Assembly (NCBI RefSeq): GCF_001667035.1
Contig: NZ_LZIR01000016.1
Location: 1-34,733 of the forward strand
DNA length: 34,733 bases
Reading direction: 5' to 3'
DNA from: Mycobacterium sp. 852002-51057_SCH5723018
Lineage (GTDB): Bacteria; Actinomycetota; Actinomycetes; Mycobacteriales; Mycobacteriaceae
In this document: positions 1-7,937 of the stretch, piece after piece
Numbering within the stretch: the first letter of the stretch is position 1
Layout: every line of letters begins with the position of its first letter
The notes under the pieces: model-generated
Told to the model about the DNA's origin: nothing
What the model saw: only the letters and a program-made list of their open reading frames with translations
The model's database searches: none
Made by a program: the position numbers and the translations under genes

Positions 1-2
1 TG

Positions 3-77
3 GCCAGCACCCATGACTCCAACACGCTGGCCATGTACGCCCGCGACACGGCCGAAGCCGCCAAATGGGGCGGCTAG
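3..77 (+). CDS. C-terminal end of an unidentified protein (partial, enters from left edge)
   Basis: An open frame enters from the window edge and ends at the TAG at 75-77, giving 24 residues that include SNTLAMYARDTAEAAKWGG. Codon use is typical of the surrounding coding DNA. I do not recognise the family from so short a tail. A weak echo of the motif TLAMYA-DT occurs again at 17195-17227, just before another zinc-regulated operon. It is followed by a 188-base gap before the permease. Confidence 0.5.
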   Translation, partial: ASTHDSNTLAMYARDTAEAAKWGG

Positions 78-124
78 CACCTCACATTCCGTAGGCATAG
101 CGCGCCCATCCGCATCGGTTGGGC

Positions 125-147
125 GGAAAGGCATTGCCTCCCTTTCC
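125..147. terminator. Possible hairpin after the partial gene
   Basis: GGAAAGG (125-131) and CCTTTCC (141-147) form a 7-base inverted repeat with a 9-base loop, 48 bases after the first stop codon. No T-run follows, so termination is only a guess. Apart from this I see nothing clear between 78 and 265, and no Zur-type dyad in front of the permease. Confidence 0.25.
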
Positions 148-265
148 ATCCCAGGAGCGAATGCGTGACGTGTGTGCGTCGGCGGTCGCCGCGTGGATGA
201 TTGACGCGTGACGGCGCGACCCGCAGGTTCCGGTGCGGGTGTCCGCGCGCTGACATACTGAGACG

Positions 266-1258
266 GTGGCGACGCTGAGTTTCGCGCGCAGGTTGCGCGT
301 CGGGTCGATGGAAGTCCTGGTGGGCATCATGCTGGCCTGCGCCTTCTCGGCGACGATGCTGCGAAGTGGGGTCGCCAGTAGTGCGGCGTTGTCGACGGCG
401 GGCACGGTGTTCTGTGGCGTGTTCGTCCAGGCGGTTCCGTTCCTCGCGCTCGGGGTGATAGTCAGCGGGTTGATCGCGGCGTTCGTGTCGCCGGAGCGGT
501 TGGCACGCTGGTTGCCGCCCCGTCCCGCGGTGGCGGTGTTGGCCGCCGGCATCGGCGGGGCGGTGTTGCCGGGTTGTGAGTGTGGGTCCGTTCCTGTGGC
601 GCGGCGATTGTTTGGCGAGGGAGGAGCAACGGGGGCCGCGGCTTTGGCATTCATGCTGGCCGCGCCGGCGATCAACCCGGTGGTGCTGGTGGCCACCGCG
701 GTGGCGTTTCCCGGCGCGCCCATGATGGTTGTTGCCCGGATGGGCGCTTCACTGCTGACCGCGGTGATCATGGGTTGGGCGTGGGCGCGCTGGGGACGCG
801 CGGAGTGGATCACCCGCCGGCTCCCGCCTTCGGGCGCTTCGACCCAATCACGATGGGTGGTGTTCGCCGAAGCGGCCCGGCACGACTTCCTTCAGGCGGC
901 ATCTTATTTGGTGTTGGGTGCCGCCGCGGCGGCGATGCTGCACGTGGTGGTACCGCAGTGGGTGTTCGCGCACCTGGCGGGCGACCTCATCCTCGGTGTG
1001 GCCGTGATGGCCGCCCTGGCGGTGGTGCTGGCGTTGTGTTCGGAGGCCGACGCCTTCGTGGCCGCCAGCATGACGATGGTGCCGCTCCTACCCCGGCTCG
1101 TGTTTCTGGTGGTGGGCCCGGCCGTCGACGTCAAACTGTTTGCGATGCAGGCGGGTATGTTCGGCCGCGCTTTCGCGGCCCGCTTCGCGCCCGCCACGCT
1201 CCTGGTGGCAATTGCAAGCGCCTGTGCCGTCGGACTGTTCGTTCTCGGTGGTAGGTAA
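266..1258 (+). CDS. UPF0718/YraQ-type predicted permease
   Basis: A 330-residue polytopic membrane protein, with about eight hydrophobic segments spread over its length. The diagnostic piece is PGCECGSVPVARRL near residue 102, followed by a small-residue-rich helix with AAPAINPV, as in the UPF0718 (DUF318) permease family. The frame opens at GTG 266; an ATG at 308 is an alternative and would start directly at the first membrane helix. It is followed 15 bases later by a TIGR03943-family gene, its usual partner, and the two probably form one membrane complex. The substrate is not established. The surrounding zinc-starvation genes make a metal or metal-complex a reasonable inference, but no Zur-type box is visible upstream. 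Confidence 0.85.
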   Translation: MATLSFARRLRVGSMEVLVGIMLACAFSATMLRSGVASSAALSTAGTVFCGVFVQAVPFLALGVIVSGLIAAFVSPERLARWLPPRPAVAVLAAGIGGAVLPGCECGSVPVARRLFGEGGATGAAALAFMLAAPAINPVVLVATAVAFPGAPMMVVARMGASLLTAVIMGWAWARWGRAEWITRRLPPSGASTQSRWVVFAEAARHDFLQAASYLVLGAAAAAMLHVVVPQWVFAHLAGDLILGVAVMAALAVVLALCSEADAFVAASMTMVPLLPRLVFLVVGPAVDVKLFAMQAGMFGRAFAARFAPATLLVAIASACAVGLFVLGGR

Positions 1259-1275
1259 ATCGGTGGTAGGTAAAT
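1246..1275 (+). repeat. Perfect 15-bp tandem duplication at a gene junction
   Basis: CGGTGGTAGGTAAAT occurs twice head to tail (1246-1260 and 1261-1275). The first copy contains the TAA stop of the permease. The second runs into the ATG of the next gene. A single copy would leave the stop and the next start 1 base apart, so the duplication appears to have pushed apart two tightly coupled genes. Confidence 0.95.
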
Positions 1276-1999
1276 GAGTCGCGAAACCGAGAACACCGTT
1301 CTGCTCTTGGTGGGCATCAGTATCGTCCTGATCACGGCGTCCGGCACGTTCACCCGCTACGTCAAGCCCGGGCTGCTGCCCTGGCTGGCCGCGTCGGCCG
1401 TGCTGCTCATCGCCTTGGCGCTATTTGCGATCATCGGCGATATCCGCCGGGGCGGCGCGCGGACCAGTGATGACGGCCACGCGCACTCTCATAGGGTCGG
1501 CATCGTCTGGCTGCTCGTGATCCCCATCCTGCTCCTGTGCTTCGTGACGCCACCGGCGCTGCGGCCCTCGGCCGCCTCCCCATCCGTGACCGCGGTCTCC
1601 AACGACGTTCTGAATGAGGCATTTCCACCGATACCGCCGGGCGCCGCACCCGAACTGTCGCTGCCGGAGGTGCTGATGCGCGAGGCTCATGACACGACCG
1701 GCTCGCTGACGAACAGGACGATCAGCGTGACCGGCTTCGTCCTCAACGAGCCGCAGGGCGTAGATCTCGGTCGCGTCGTCATCATCTGCTGTGCCGCCGA
1801 CGCGCAGCTGGCCCGCATCCATCTGCGTGGGCCGGCCGCCGCCGCGGCCGCCGGGTTACCCGACAACACATGGCTTCGTGTCGAGGGCCAAGTGATACCC
1901 GCTGCCCGGCAACCGCACTCAGTCGCGACTCCGACATTGCAGGCCACGACGGTCACTCGCATCGACGCCCCGGCCAACGCCTACGCCTACCCCCATTGA
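1274..1999 (+). CDS. TIGR03943 family putative permease subunit
   Basis: 241 residues. The N-terminal half has two membrane helices (about 10-27 and 35-53) and a third near 75-95 after a His/Asp-rich loop (DDGHAHSHR). The C-terminal soluble domain carries the paired cysteines of the DUF1980/TIGR03943 family in VVIICCAADAQL, around residue 169. The family is nearly always encoded next to a UPF0718 permease, as here. The start ATG at 1274 follows the duplicated GGTAGGTAA. The gene ends 14 bases from the convergent Cys-rich gene. Its function beyond 'permease partner' is not known. The HAHSH loop could bind metal, which is inference. Confidence 0.85.
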   Translation: MSRETENTVLLLVGISIVLITASGTFTRYVKPGLLPWLAASAVLLIALALFAIIGDIRRGGARTSDDGHAHSHRVGIVWLLVIPILLLCFVTPPALRPSAASPSVTAVSNDVLNEAFPPIPPGAAPELSLPEVLMREAHDTTGSLTNRTISVTGFVLNEPQGVDLGRVVIICCAADAQLARIHLRGPAAAAAAGLPDNTWLRVEGQVIPAARQPHSVATPTLQATTVTRIDAPANAYAYPH

Positions 2000-2013
2000 T
2001 CGGATCGTTTACC

Positions 2014-2403
2014 TCAATTGTTTCGACTGGCGCTGCGGGTCCAAAACTCATGCCGGCCGAGTTCCCTTGGCACTGGCGTGTTTTCCCACCGCCCGAGCTC
2101 TAGCCAATCGCGCAGGGCCGCTGCCTCAGCCCTGTCGGTAATCGGGCCGACCCAATGGGATGGTCCGCAGGCCACCCGGTCATCGGTGCAAGGTTGCACC
2201 AGGGCCATGACCCCGCATCCGGTTGGGCGAGACGCGCAGGTGAGTGGACCGAGCATGCAGGCGGCGGCGACGAGCATGGCGCGTGGACAGCGTCGGATGG
2301 TGGGACGTAGTTCGTCGATGACCGAGAAGTCATCGTCGGCCGCGCAGCCGGTACAGACGATGACGGTGAACGGGCGGCGGGTGCCGCGGTGCCCGGACGT
2401 CAA
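2014..2403 (-). CDS. Cys-rich small protein co-translated with rpsR2
   Basis: 129 residues with eight cysteines, including CTGC at 17-20, then Cys 39, 49, 56, 63, 72 and 79. The N-terminal beta strand ending in CxxC and the overall spacing resemble thioredoxin-fold 2Fe-2S or metal-binding small proteins (DUF1636-like), but I cannot assign the family. The ATG overlaps the rpsR2 stop (ATGA, 2400-2403), so it is the last gene of the rpmB-rpmG-rpsR2 operon and should share its zinc-starvation control. A Cys-rich protein made together with ribosomal proteins that have lost their Cys ligands is notable. It could be a zinc or iron-sulfur handling factor (inference). Confidence 0.7.
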   Translation of the reverse strand: MTSGHRGTRRPFTVIVCTGCAADDDFSVIDELRPTIRRCPRAMLVAAACMLGPLTCASRPTGCGVMALVQPCTDDRVACGPSHWVGPITDRAEAAALRDWLELGRWENTPVPRELGRHEFWTRSASRNN

Positions 2404-2663
2404 CGCGCCGCCTGCCCCGGGTACGGCAGTAGCGCCATTTCGCGCGCATTCTTGATCGCGGCGGCAACCTGCCGTTGTTGTTGGACGGTCAGACCGGTGA
2501 CGTGACGGGAGCGGATCTTGCCGCGTTCGGAGATGAACACGCGCAGCGCGGCGGTGTCCTTGTAGTCGACCGCCTTGAGCCCGAGGCTGGCGAGCAGGTT
2601 CTTCTTGGTCGACCTGACGCCGGGCTGGGCAGCACGGCGAGCCCGCTGAGGTTTCCTGGCCAT
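2400..2663 (-). CDS. rpsR2: 30S ribosomal protein S18, zinc-independent paralogue
   Basis: 87 residues with the S18 core: [39 protein letters not shown] in outline, then the Q-rich helix and basic ends. It has no cysteine, whereas zinc-binding S18 forms carry Cys motifs. It is therefore the alternative (C-minus) version used when zinc is scarce. It starts at ATG 2661-2663, two bases beyond the end of rpmG, and overlaps the next gene by 4 bases. In M. tuberculosis the order is rpmB2-rpmG1-rpsN2-rpsR2. Here rpsN2 is absent between rpmG and rpsR2 and lies at 23357 instead. Confidence 0.93.
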   Translation of the reverse strand: MARKPQRARRAAQPGVRSTKKNLLASLGLKAVDYKDTAALRVFISERGKIRSRHVTGLTVQQQRQVAAAIKNAREMALLPYPGQAAR

Positions 2664-2665
2664 GC

Positions 2666-2830
2666 TCAGCGCTCCTCTCGGAAGTCGACGTGGCGGCGGA
2701 CCACCGGGTCGTATTTGCGCAGCACCAGCCGGTCCGGGTCGTTGCGCCGGTTCTTGCGGGTGATGTAGGTGTAGCCGGTGCCCGCCGTGGAACGCAGCTT
2801 GACGATGGGGCGAATTTCGTTGCGCGCCAT
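2666..2830 (-). CDS. rpmG: 50S ribosomal protein L33, zinc-independent paralogue
   Basis: 54 residues starting [20 protein letters not shown], with the L33 signature [21 protein letters not shown]. Both CxxC pairs of zinc-binding L33 are missing, so this is the C-minus type. The ATG overlaps the rpmB stop by 1 base (ATGA, 2827-2830 region) and the stop lies just before the rpsR2 start. It is too short for many ORF callers, but is securely identified by sequence and operon position. Confidence 0.92.
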   Translation of the reverse strand: MARNEIRPIVKLRSTAGTGYTYITRKNRRNDPDRLVLRKYDPVVRRHVDFREER

Positions 2831-3066
2831 CAGATCCGCTGCCCCTCGCGGCGCAACCGCGCCACGACGGCCTCGATGCCGTCGCGGTCGATGACTTTGA
2901 TGCCCTTGGCGCTGACCCGCAGCCGAATCCGGCGGCCCTCCGACGGCAGGTAGTACGTCTTGAGCTGGATGTTGGGGGACCAGCGCCGACGAGTCCGGCG
3001 ATGGGAATGCGACACCGCGTTACCGAAACCCGGTGCGCGGCCGGTCACTTGGCAATGGGCGGACAC
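2830..3066 (-). CDS. rpmB: 50S ribosomal protein L28, zinc-independent paralogue
   Basis: 78 residues. The start is GTG at 3064-3066, giving [20 protein letters not shown], preceded by GAGGAGG 7 bases upstream; an in-frame ATG further up (3117) would add a non-L28 extension and lie on the Zur box. The [10 protein letters not shown] core and the C-terminal [19 protein letters not shown] are typical L28. Only one Cys (residue 5) remains of the zinc-binding CxxC pairs. It is the first gene of the operon rpmB-rpmG-rpsR2-Cys-rich protein, with a Zur-type dyad 33 bases upstream of the start. Confidence 0.93.
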   Translation of the reverse strand: MSAHCQVTGRAPGFGNAVSHSHRRTRRRWSPNIQLKTYYLPSEGRRIRLRVSAKGIKVIDRDGIEAVVARLRREGQRI

Positions 3067-3098
3067 TGTTGCAACCTCCTCGATCTCACGGGGCTTAT

Positions 3099-3113
3099 TG
3101 AAAATGATTTTCG
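3099..3113. promoter_or_regulatory. Zur-type box, rpmB side
   Basis: TGAAAATGATTTTCG is a near-palindrome fitting TGAnAAnnnTTnTCA, located 33 bases upstream of the rpmB start. Mycobacterial Zur (FurB) is known to bind AT-rich dyads of this kind in front of rpmB, znu and ESX-3 genes. Assignment to this site is by similarity and context. Confidence 0.82.
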
Positions 3114-3153
3114 ACAAGCACCGTCGAATACGGTACCGTACCGACAGCGTTGA

Positions 3154-3168
3154 TGAAAATCATTACCG
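3154..3168. promoter_or_regulatory. Zur-type box, Mrf side (right arm degenerate)
   Basis: TGAAAATCATTACCG has a perfect left arm and a decayed right arm. It sits 12 bases before the start of the CobW-like gene at 3181 and exactly 55 bases from the first box. The two-box layout is repeated at 23205/23260 with the same 55-base spacing. Confidence 0.7.
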
Positions 3169-3180
3169 ATAAGGAGACTG

Positions 3181-4380
3181 ATGCGGTCGCCCGTCATCCT
3201 GGTCGCGGGCCAGACGGACACCGACCCGGTCGTGGGCGCACTGCTGCGCACCCCAGGGACGCTGGTCGTCGAGCACCGCTTCGACGGTCATGTGGTGCGC
3301 CGCACGATGGTGAGCCTGCAAAATGGGGTGCTGACGACAGCCGAGGCCGGGCTCGAACTCGCGCACGGGTGTGTGTCGTGCACCATCCGCAACGACCTGA
3401 TGGTGTTGCTGCGTCAGCTGCACCGCCGCGACGACGTCGACCGCATCGTGGTGCACCTGGCCCCGTGGCTGGAACCCGAACCGATCTGCGCGGCCATCGA
3501 CCATGTCCGAGTGCGCGTGGCGCCGGGGTACGTCGACGGACCCGCGGCCCTCGACGTGTCGATCGCCGCGGTGGTGTCCTGTGTCGATTCATCGGTGTGG
3601 CTGAGCCAGGCGCTCGGCGACGCTGAACTCGACGACGGACGTACGTGCGCCCAGGTGGTGGTCGGACAGGCAGAATTCGCCGACCTGGCCGTGCTCAACC
3701 GCCCCGATCCCTACGTGGCTGCCGCGCTGCACCGCCTGTCACCGCGTGCGCGCATCAGAGTGGGCGCAGACGGCATCGAGCACGATCTGCGCAATCTGTA
3801 CCGCGATGCGCGGCGAGGCCGAAGCGACGATCCCCACGGTCCGCTGCTGGGCGGACAGCCGCCCCTGGAGTCCAGGGGTGCGATCAACCTCGTCGAGTTC
3901 AATGCCCGACGCCCCTTCCACCCGCAGCGCCTGCACGAATGTCTGGACGTGCTGCTGGACGGAGTCATCCGAACCCGGGGACGGCTGTGGCTGGCGAGCC
4001 AGCCCGATCACGCCATGTGGCTGGAATCGGCAGGCGCCGGATTGCGGGTTAGTTCGGCGGGCAAATGGGTGGCCGCCCTGACCGGAGCCGAACTGGCCGG
4101 CATCGATTCGGAACGACGCGCCTTCGCCGAACTGAGGTGGGACGACCGGCACGGCGATCGGCACACGGCGATGACCATCCTGGTGTGCGGGGCACAACCC
4201 AAGCAGATCGTCGACGCCCTCGACGGCGCGCTGCTCACCGACGACGAGTTCCGCTGCCCGCAGGACTGGATGCACTACGACGATCCGTTCGGCGACTGGC
4301 ACGAAGATCCCTGCCAAGCGCCACTCGAAAACACCCAAGACACCGTTGCCCATGACACGCAGGACGGAGACCGCGCATGA
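3181..4380 (+). CDS. mrf: CobW-like protein with degenerate GTPase motifs (Rv0106 / Mpy recruitment factor type)
   Basis: 399 residues, the length of M. tuberculosis Rv0106. It aligns with CobW/G3E GTPases: the C-terminal CobW domain contains [12 protein letters not shown], and the cysteine motif is GCVSC at 63-67 (canonical GCICC). The P-loop is lost: [11 protein letters not shown] stands where GFLGAGKTT should be, and NRPD replaces NKxD. It is therefore unlikely to be an ordinary GTPase. From memory, proteins of this group in M. smegmatis recruit the hibernation factor Mpy to ribosomes when zinc is low, using the CxxC as the zinc-responsive element. The symbol rests on that and on the location beside C-minus ribosomal genes. 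SD AAGGAG lies 5 bases before the ATG. It overlaps rpmE2 (ATGA). Confidence 0.8.
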   Translation: MRSPVILVAGQTDTDPVVGALLRTPGTLVVEHRFDGHVVRRTMVSLQNGVLTTAEAGLELAHGCVSCTIRNDLMVLLRQLHRRDDVDRIVVHLAPWLEPEPICAAIDHVRVRVAPGYVDGPAALDVSIAAVVSCVDSSVWLSQALGDAELDDGRTCAQVVVGQAEFADLAVLNRPDPYVAAALHRLSPRARIRVGADGIEHDLRNLYRDARRGRSDDPHGPLLGGQPPLESRGAINLVEFNARRPFHPQRLHECLDVLLDGVIRTRGRLWLASQPDHAMWLESAGAGLRVSSAGKWVAALTGAELAGIDSERRAFAELRWDDRHGDRHTAMTILVCGAQPKQIVDALDGALLTDDEFRCPQDWMHYDDPFGDWHEDPCQAPLENTQDTVAHDTQDGDRA

Positions 4381-4670
4381 AACCGGGCATTCACCCCGAT
4401 TACCACCCCGTCGTCTTCCAGGACGCCACAACGGGTGCGACGTTCCTGACGCGATCGACCATCACCAGTTCGCGCACCATCGAGTGGCAGACGCCCCATG
4501 GGGTCGAGACCTACCCGCTCGTCGTCGTTGAAGTCACCTCTGATTCACACCCGTTTTGGACCGGCGGACGCCGGATCGTCGACACCGCCGGACAAGTGGA
4601 GAAATTCCGCCGCCGCTACGGCAGCCGGCAATCATCCCGACCTGAACCCGGTGCTGAAGGCACCCGCTGA
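4377..4670 (+). CDS. rpmE2: 50S ribosomal protein L31 type B, zinc-independent
   Basis: 97 residues. The start [16 protein letters not shown] and the block [28 protein letters not shown] are the hallmarks of type B L31. It has no cysteines, so it lacks the zinc site of ordinary L31. It is translationally coupled to the Mrf-like gene by an ATGA overlap and should be induced with it at low zinc. The final ~12 residues are a variable tail. Confidence 0.93.
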   Translation: MKPGIHPDYHPVVFQDATTGATFLTRSTITSSRTIEWQTPHGVETYPLVVVEVTSDSHPFWTGGRRIVDTAGQVEKFRRRYGSRQSSRPEPGAEGTR

Positions 4671-4681
4671 GCAGCGAAGCG

Positions 4682-4699
4682 CCGGCGACCAGTCGCCGG
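4682..4699. terminator. Hairpin between convergent genes
   Basis: CCGGCGAC and GTCGCCGG form a perfect 8-base stem with a 2-base gap, 12 bases after the rpmE2 stop and in the short convergent gap before the ANTAR gene. No T-run follows. In mycobacteria such hairpins can still terminate, but this is inference. Confidence 0.4.
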
Positions 4700-4785
4700 G
4701 TGGGTAACCGTCCACACCGTTGTTGGCCCAATGCGATGGGCGTGGCGTCTGCCCACTGAACCGCATCGCTTGCGGTCAACGCCGA

Positions 4786-5058
4786 TCAGCAGCCGCGGCC
4801 GCTAGGCAGACCCAGCACCGCGTTCCAGTGCGCTACCGCCGCGCAGGCGGCGGTTGGTTCGACGTCGCCGCTGATAACGGAGAGCAAGCTACGAGAGACC
4901 CCGCCGAGTCCCACCCCGCTGGCGCGCATGGCCTCTACGAGCACTTCCAGGGCCTCCTGCGCCGAGCAACGTCGGACACCCATGAGCACGCCGATCGCCA
5001 GATCGATTTCGCGTCGTGACCGGTGCTCGCCCGGCCGGTAGCCATGCGCCTGAGTCAT
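4786..5058 (-). CDS. Small ANTAR-domain protein
   Basis: 90 residues made almost entirely of an ANTAR-like domain: RREIDLAIGVLMGVRRCSAQEALEVL followed by a second amphipathic helix containing LGGVSRSLLSVI. ANTAR domains bind hairpin pairs in nascent RNA and prevent termination, usually fused to a sensor domain. Here no sensor domain is present. It begins 24 bases after the stop of the upstream CobW gene on the same strand, so it is likely the second gene of a Zur-box operon. The role, perhaps antitermination within a zinc-starvation transcript, is inferred. Confidence 0.75.
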   Translation of the reverse strand: MTQAHGYRPGEHRSRREIDLAIGVLMGVRRCSAQEALEVLVEAMRASGVGLGGVSRSLLSVISGDVEPTAACAAVAHWNAVLGLPSGRGC

Positions 5059-5082
5059 GATCGTCCCGTCGTCGCCATGGGA

Positions 5083-6225
5083 TCAGTGGGAGTGAACGAC
5101 ATCCCAGGGCGGCAGCGGATCGGGGTAACCGACCCACCGGTGCGGGCCCTCGGCCATTTCAGCGTCGGTCAGCAAGGCCGAATCCATGAGGCCCAGTACC
5201 CGCTTGCGGTCGAGCTTGACACCGATGAAAACGATTTCCTGCCCCGGCGGGAAGTCCGCGGTCGACCAGTACTGCGCCGGTTCAAGCACCAGGTTCGGTC
5301 CGGCCTGGGACCAGATCGCCGCCAGCTCGGGTCGGCTGGCGATCCAGCAGAAGCCCTTGCTGCGCAGCAACCCCTGAAGCTGATCCAGCGCCGCATTTAG
5401 ACGCTGCGGGTGTAAGGGCCGCTGCGCGCGAAACGTCACGCTGTAAATGCCGTATTCCTCGGTCTCTGGCGTGTGTCCGTCGGTGACCTCCTGATCCCAG
5501 CCAGGCGATTGTGCGGCCAGGTCGGGATCGAACAGGCCGGTGTCCAGTACCTCCGACAGCTTCACCCGGCCGTGGTCGGTCGGCAGGATGTTCGCCGACG
5601 GATTCAGGCGCCGTAGCGCCGTGGCCACCGTCGCGCAGGTCTTCTCGCTGACCAGATCGGTCTTGTTGAGCAGAATGACGTCGGCGAATTCCACCTGGTC
5701 AACCAGCAGGTCGGCGATGGTGCGGACGTCGCCGTCGCCCGCGGCGAGGTCGCGGTCCGCCAGCGCCTCGCCGCGCGCAAGCTCGCCCAGAAACGTCGAC
5801 GCGTCGACGACCGTCACCATGGTGTCGAGCCGCGCGACGCTGCCGAGGCTGAAGCCATTGTCGAATTCCCAGCTGAAGCTCGCGGCTACCGGCATGGGTT
5901 CGGAGATGCCCGTCGACTCGATCAGGAGGTGATCGAAGCGGCCCGCGGATGCTAGTCGAGCAACCGACTCGATGAGGTCTTCGCGCAACGTGCAGCAAAT
6001 GCAGCCGTTCGTCAGCTCGACCAGCTTCTCCTCGGTGCGGTCCAGGTAGCCCGTTCCAGCGACGAGCGCGGCGTCGATGTTGACCTCACTCATGTCGTTG
6101 ACGATCACCGCGACCCGTCGGCCCTCGCGGTTGGCCAGCACGTGGTTGAGCAGAGTCGTTTTTCCGGCGCCGAGGAACCCCGACAGCACGGTGACGGGGA
6201 GCAGCTGAGAGCTTCGCGAAGGCAT
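5083..6225 (-). CDS. CobW/G3E-family GTPase, putative zinc metallochaperone
   Basis: 380 residues. Intact P-loop GFLGAGKT at 16-23, metal-binding GCICC at 74-78, NKTD guanine-specificity motif at 187-190, and a CobW C-terminal domain starting near [16 protein letters not shown]. The last three residues are HSH. G3E GTPases of the ZNG1/YeiR group deliver zinc to client enzymes, and Zur-controlled members in bacteria act in zinc starvation. The ATG at 6223-6225 was chosen because homology begins here and the Zur-type box lies 7 bases upstream; the open frame continues further but over the neighbouring promoter and gene. A true paralogue lies at 17558. Confidence 0.9.
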   Translation of the reverse strand: MPSRSSQLLPVTVLSGFLGAGKTTLLNHVLANREGRRVAVIVNDMSEVNIDAALVAGTGYLDRTEEKLVELTNGCICCTLREDLIESVARLASAGRFDHLLIESTGISEPMPVAASFSWEFDNGFSLGSVARLDTMVTVVDASTFLGELARGEALADRDLAAGDGDVRTIADLLVDQVEFADVILLNKTDLVSEKTCATVATALRRLNPSANILPTDHGRVKLSEVLDTGLFDPDLAAQSPGWDQEVTDGHTPETEEYGIYSVTFRAQRPLHPQRLNAALDQLQGLLRSKGFCWIASRPELAAIWSQAGPNLVLEPAQYWSTADFPPGQEIVFIGVKLDRKRVLGLMDSALLTDAEMAEGPHRWVGYPDPLPPWDVVHSH

Positions 6226-6232
6226 GGCGTAA

Positions 6233-6247
6233 TGATAATCATTTTCA
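6233..6247. promoter_or_regulatory. Zur-type box before cobW
   Basis: TGATAATCATTTTCA fits TGAnAAnnnTTnTCA with both arms intact. It ends 7 bases from the cobW start on the minus strand, where bound repressor would block initiation. It is also about 90 bases from the divergent methyltransferase start, so that gene could be affected too. Confidence 0.82.
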
Positions 6248-6336
6248 ATAAAGGTGCAAATGGCAGAGCGGTGCGGGATACCGCTGCGGTGCCGCCGCCA
6301 CGGGCCGCCCCAATCCGTCCGGGTAGTGTCGGGAGG

Positions 6337-7245
6337 GTGCGTAGCGAGGGCGATACCTGGGACATCACAACGAGTGTCGGTTCGACGGCGTTGTTCGTGG
6401 CAACCGCGCGAGCGCTGGAGGCGCAGAAACCCGACCCGCTGGCCGTCGACCCCTACGCGGAGCTGTTCTGCCGCGCCGTCGGCGGTCCCGCGGCTGACGT
6501 TTTGGACGGCAAGGAACCCGACCACCCGCTGAAGACCGCCGACTTCGGCGAGCATTTCGTCAACTTTCAGGGCGCCCGCACCAAGTACTTCGACGAGTAT
6601 TTCCGTCGGGCCGCCGACGCGGGCGTGCGGCAGGTGGTCATCTTGGCGGCGGGACTGGACTCGCGCGCCTATCGCTTGGACTGGCCGGCCGCGACGACGA
6701 TCTTCGAGCTCGACCGTCCGCAGGTGCTGGATTTCAAGCGCGAGGTGCTCACCGGCCACGGCGCCCAACCGCGCGCCGAGCGCCGCGAGATCGCTATCGA
6801 TCTTCGTGAGGATTGGCCACAAGCCTTGCGCGACAGTGGCTTTGACGCCGCTAAGCCGTCCGCGTGGATCGCCGAGGGCCTGCTGAACTACCTCCCGGCC
6901 GCCGCGCAGGAGCAACTGTTCGCCGGCGTGGACGGTCTGGCCGGCCACGGCAGCCACGTCGCCGTCGAAGACGGTGCCCCGCTGGATCCGGACGAATTCG
7001 AGGCCAAGGTCGAAGAAGAACGCGCCGCGATGGCCGAAGGTACCGAAGAGCGCCCGTTTTTCCAGTTGGTCTACAACGAGCAATGCGCGCCGGCCACCGA
7101 ATGGTTCGGCCGGCGAGGCTGGACCGCCGTCGGCACTCCGCTGACCGATTACCTCCGCAAGGTCGGCCGGCCGGTTCCCGGCCCGGACACCGAAGCCGGG
7201 CCGATGATCGCCCGCAACACTCTGGTCAGCGCGACCAGGGCATGA
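6337..7245 (+). CDS. Class I SAM-dependent methyltransferase (Rv0281 type)
   Basis: 302 residues from GTG 6337, the size of M. tuberculosis Rv0281. It belongs to the mycobacterial putative SAM methyltransferase family (leucine carboxyl methyltransferase-like): N-terminal [22 protein letters not shown]-site block [15 protein letters not shown], then [17 protein letters not shown] [12 protein letters not shown] and [12 protein letters not shown]. The substrate is unknown. The GTG is preceded by GGGAGG and matches the family N-terminus; the frame is open further upstream but crosses the Zur box. In M. tuberculosis this gene lies directly before eccA3; here about 18 kb separates them. Confidence 0.92.
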   Translation: MRSEGDTWDITTSVGSTALFVATARALEAQKPDPLAVDPYAELFCRAVGGPAADVLDGKEPDHPLKTADFGEHFVNFQGARTKYFDEYFRRAADAGVRQVVILAAGLDSRAYRLDWPAATTIFELDRPQVLDFKREVLTGHGAQPRAERREIAIDLREDWPQALRDSGFDAAKPSAWIAEGLLNYLPAAAQEQLFAGVDGLAGHGSHVAVEDGAPLDPDEFEAKVEEERAAMAEGTEERPFFQLVYNEQCAPATEWFGRRGWTAVGTPLTDYLRKVGRPVPGPDTEAGPMIARNTLVSATRA

Positions 7246-7274
7246 GTTAGTCGTCCTTCGCGCCATCAGGCACC

Positions 7275-7308
7275 ACGGCCCCCGGAAATCCCTCCGGGGG
7301 CCGTTTTG
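7275..7308 (+). terminator. Rho-independent terminator after the methyltransferase gene
   Basis: A perfect 12-base stem (7275-7286 with 7293-7304, rich in GGCCCCCGG) with a 6-base loop is followed by TTTT at 7304-7307. It lies 29 bases after the methyltransferase stop and marks the boundary to the accessory island. From 7309 to 7451 I see no further gene or site. Confidence 0.9.
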
Positions 7309-7451
7309 ATGCGCTGCGGGAACGCCTTTGGGAATTCCGGACTAGCGTTCGCGCGGGTGAGTGGGGGGCGGTCGACGGCTGACTCGACACGCAGCGGTGA
7401 AGGCAAACGCCTTGTCGCAGTCTGGAACATGTGACGGCACGCGTGACCGAC

Positions 7452-7889
7452 TCACTCGTCGTTCGTGCGTAGTTCCCAGGGCTGCCACCCGAGAGCAGTT
7501 GCCATGTTGCGCTGCAGCGCGACGCCGGCCGGCAGCGTGCGGTAGAAGATGCTCACCTCGGCGATCTTGCCGTCCGCGTCGAGCAGGACGAAGAATATTC
7601 CGTTGACGGCGGCGTCTCCGACCTGCAGCCGGAAGTGTGCGGCGTGGTGGGTGTCGCCGCTGAGGACCTCCGTGTAGGTGTCGTCGGACGACAGTCCATT
7701 GACGGATCGAATGGTCTCCACGACCGCCTCGCGGCCGGTCACCGGATCATCGCCGAACGGGCCGTGGATCAGCACGTCCTCGGCAAGCAAACGGGACAAC
7801 GCGTCTGTGTCGACGCCTTTGTCGCCGGCCCCGTTGATGCAGTCGACGAAGGACTCCAGGGTGTCGCGATGCGGGGCGAAGGTGGTCAT
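7452..7889 (-). CDS. SnoaL-like (NTF2-fold) protein, copy 1
   Basis: 145 residues of one SnoaL/NTF2-like domain: an N-terminal helix ESFVDCINGAGDKGVDTDALSR, then LLAEDVLIHGPFGDDPVTGREAVVE, and a C-terminal sheet. Members are small alpha+beta barrels that bind or isomerise hydrophobic substrates; a specific reaction cannot be read from the sequence. SD AGGAGT precedes the ATG. It is the last of three minus-strand genes (reductase, epimerase, SnoaL) that face a MarR regulator. A close paralogue, sharing MTTFAPHRDT and much of the rest, lies at 14294-14719. Confidence 0.85.
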   Translation of the reverse strand: MTTFAPHRDTLESFVDCINGAGDKGVDTDALSRLLAEDVLIHGPFGDDPVTGREAVVETIRSVNGLSSDDTYTEVLSGDTHHAAHFRLQVGDAAVNGIFFVLLDADGKIAEVSIFYRTLPAGVALQRNMATALGWQPWELRTNDE

Positions 7890-7937
7890 GATTACTCCTG
7901 TTGCAATGTCAGCGGATTGGCCGGCGCGCCCAGTTCG

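Noticed and set aside
82..813. Minus-strand frame of 243 codons opposite the permease
   Set aside because: Ala/Thr/Arg-rich shadow without motifs; the plus strand encodes a recognisable permease.
5083..7266. A single 727-residue minus-strand protein including cobW
   Set aside because: The N-terminal 346 codons are antisense to the methyltransferase and cross a Zur-type box; CobW homology starts exactly at the ATG at 6225.
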